From: SH-MAG3 sp035461245
GTDB taxonomy: Bacteria > Gemmatimonadota > Gemmatimonadetes > Longimicrobiales > RSA9
Direction: 5' to 3'
Length of the DNA stretch: 61,377 bases
Assembly: GCA_035461245.1 (NCBI GenBank)
Contig: DATHVP010000032.1
Location: 1 to 61,377, forward strand
Under the pieces are notes generated by a model that was not told the origin of the DNA, searched no databases, and saw only the letters and a list, made by a program, of their open reading frames with translations. Position 1 is the first letter of the stretch; the number at the start of each line of letters is the position of its first letter. Below, piece after piece: positions 60,368 to 61,377 of this stretch. A program made the position numbers and the translations under genes.

Positions 60368-61377
60368 ATGCGTCGTGTGTTCCTTGCCGCCGGCCTGCTG
60401 GCCGGCCTGATCGTTGTCCGGCCGACGTCGGCCCAGGGTCCGGGCGGGACCCGCGGCGTGACCATCGGTCCCGGCGAGGAGTGCCCTGCGGGAATGACGG
60501 AGATCCGCCCGCGTACCTGCGCGCCGCCGCAACTCGAACCGCCGAGCATCCTGGACTACCGCCCGCGCTCGACACTGGTGGCGCCGGAGACGCCGGTGCC
60601 CCGGGCGAAGTTCCCGGTGGTGGACTTCCACGGCCACCCCGGCGCGCTGGTGCGGTCCGCCGAGGGCCTGGAGACGCTGGCCGACGCGCTGGACGAGCTG
60701 AACGTCCGGCTCATGGTGGCCGCCGACAACATGTCCGGCGACCGGCTCCGGGAAACGATGGCCGCCGTGCAGGCCTCGCCGCGGATGCGGGACCGTGTGC
60801 GCGTGTTCGCCGGCATCGATTTCCGCGACGTCGGGCCCGGCTGGGCCGAGCGTGCCGTGCGCCAGCTCGAGGAGGACGTGGCGGCGGGTGCCGTGGGGAT
60901 CGGTGAAGTCTCGAAGTCGCTGGGACTGTCCCATCGCAAGGCTGACGGCACGCGGCTGCGCATCGATGACCCGGACCTGGACCCGGTATGGCAGGCGGCA
61001 GCGCGGCTGAACATCCCCGTCTTCATCCACACGGCGGACCCGGCGGAGTTCTTCGAGGAGATCGACTACCACAACGAGCGGTGGCTGGAGCTGGCGCTGT
61101 TCCCGAACCGGCAGTACCCGCAGGACCGGTTCCCGTCCTTCGAACAGCTTGCGGAGGAGCGGGACAACCTGTTCCGCCGCCACCCGAACACCACGTTCGT
61201 GACGGCGCACCTGGGCTGGCACGCCCATGACCTGGAGCGGCTTGGCCGGCTCTTCGACGAGCTGCCGAACGTGCACGCCGAAGTGGGCGCGGTGCTGTAC
61301 GACATCGGCCGCCAGCCGCGCACCGCCCGGGACTTCTTCATCCGCTACCAGGACCGGCTGCTGTTCGGCAAGGACTC
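60368..61377 (+). CDS. Secreted amidohydrolase-family protein (3' end outside window)
   Basis: This is a partial gene, 336 codons visible, open at the window end. The signal peptide is MRRVFLAAGLLAGLIVVRPTSAQ. An amidohydrolase (TIM-barrel, metal-dependent) domain follows with VVDFHGHPG (metal-binding H-x-H), GIGEVSKSLGL, IPVFIHTADP, FVTAHLGWHAHDL and LLFGKD before the break. Cys residues in GEECPAGM and PRTCAPP lie in the N-terminal extension. Homologous secreted enzymes act on small amides or are annotated as predicted TIM-barrel hydrolases; substrate unknown. CGGAG 7 nt upstream supports ATG 60368. Confidence 0.87.
   Translation, partial: MRRVFLAAGLLAGLIVVRPTSAQGPGGTRGVTIGPGEECPAGMTEIRPRTCAPPQLEPPSILDYRPRSTLVAPETPVPRAKFPVVDFHGHPGALVRSAEGLETLADALDELNVRLMVAADNMSGDRLRETMAAVQASPRMRDRVRVFAGIDFRDVGPGWAERAVRQLEEDVAAGAVGIGEVSKSLGLSHRKADGTRLRIDDPDLDPVWQAAARLNIPVFIHTADPAEFFEEIDYHNERWLELALFPNRQYPQDRFPSFEQLAEERDNLFRRHPNTTFVTAHLGWHAHDLERLGRLFDELPNVHAEVGAVLYDIGRQPRTARDFFIRYQDRLLFGKD

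Noticed and set aside
1..61377. Insertion sequences, prophage genes, CRISPR arrays, rRNA
   Set aside because: No transposase, integrase, phage structural or Cas motifs, no regularly spaced repeats and no rRNA were found.

Overview
The window is a stretch of bacterial chromosome with high GC content, judged by eye. The gene set suggests Gemmatimonadota or a close relative. It has several S9 (DPP-IV-like) peptidases, two TIGR02999-type ECF sigma factors each coupled to a Ser/Thr kinase with TPR repeats, a futalosine-type menaquinone branch (mqnB, mqnD) and a B12 photoreceptor regulator. The taxonomic call is inference, because there is no rRNA or other marker gene here. I see no transposase, phage gene, tRNA, rRNA or CRISPR array, so this looks like core or soft-core chromosome rather than an island.

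Layout, left to right. At 0.08-2.4 kb is a LemA/DUF2207 envelope pair. At 2.7-6.6 kb are an RlmI-like rRNA methyltransferase, two small membrane-anchored proteins and a repeat-bearing lipoprotein. At 6.6-10.4 kb are a secreted L-asparaginase, an AI-2E-type permease, PdxH and a DUF4256 protein. At 10.6-16.7 kb is a glucan block: a GH13 amylase/trehalose-synthase-like enzyme faces an operon that runs mqnB-mqnD-glycogen debranching enzyme-flavin oxidoreductase. At 17-22.8 kb are an outer-membrane protein, a DPP-IV peptidase and a translationally overlapping DUF305/LVIVD pair. At 22.9-28.8 kb are an ECF sigma/TPR-kinase pair facing an HD-GYP response regulator/histidine kinase operon whose leader carries an attenuator-like terminator. 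At 29-33 kb are a second S9 peptidase, a rhodanese lipoprotein and a carboxypeptidase-regulatory-like protein. At 33.2-36.3 kb is a CstA/CC-tail protein/ArsA-ATPase module. At 36.4-44 kb are a Zn alcohol dehydrogenase and a TetR-TolC-MFP-RND efflux operon. At 44-48 kb is a second sigma/kinase operon. At 48-53.8 kb are a lipoprotein, a third S9 peptidase and a copper-delivery pair for cytochrome oxidase (a SCO1-PCuAC fusion and CtaG). At 54-56.6 kb are two fasciclin genes divergent from carH, followed by an SRPBCC gene. At 57-61.4 kb are a hybrid PAS histidine kinase, a Sir2 deacetylase and an amidohydrolase cut by the window end.

The strongest biological lead is the carH/fasciclin region. CarH keeps the residues used by light-sensing B12 receptors. 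Its intergenic region holds two TTGTC(A/C)A boxes 11 bp apart, and these overlap the -35 elements of both divergent promoters. This suggests that a fasciclin operon is under light/B12 control. Other leads are an RND pump that lacks the usual TM4 aspartate and TM10 lysine, a one-chain SCO1-PCuAC copper chaperone, the CstA-CC-ArsA module, and a structured leader ending in a U-tract terminator in front of an HD-GYP gene. Many genes end in long, perfect GC-rich hairpins with little or no U-tract.
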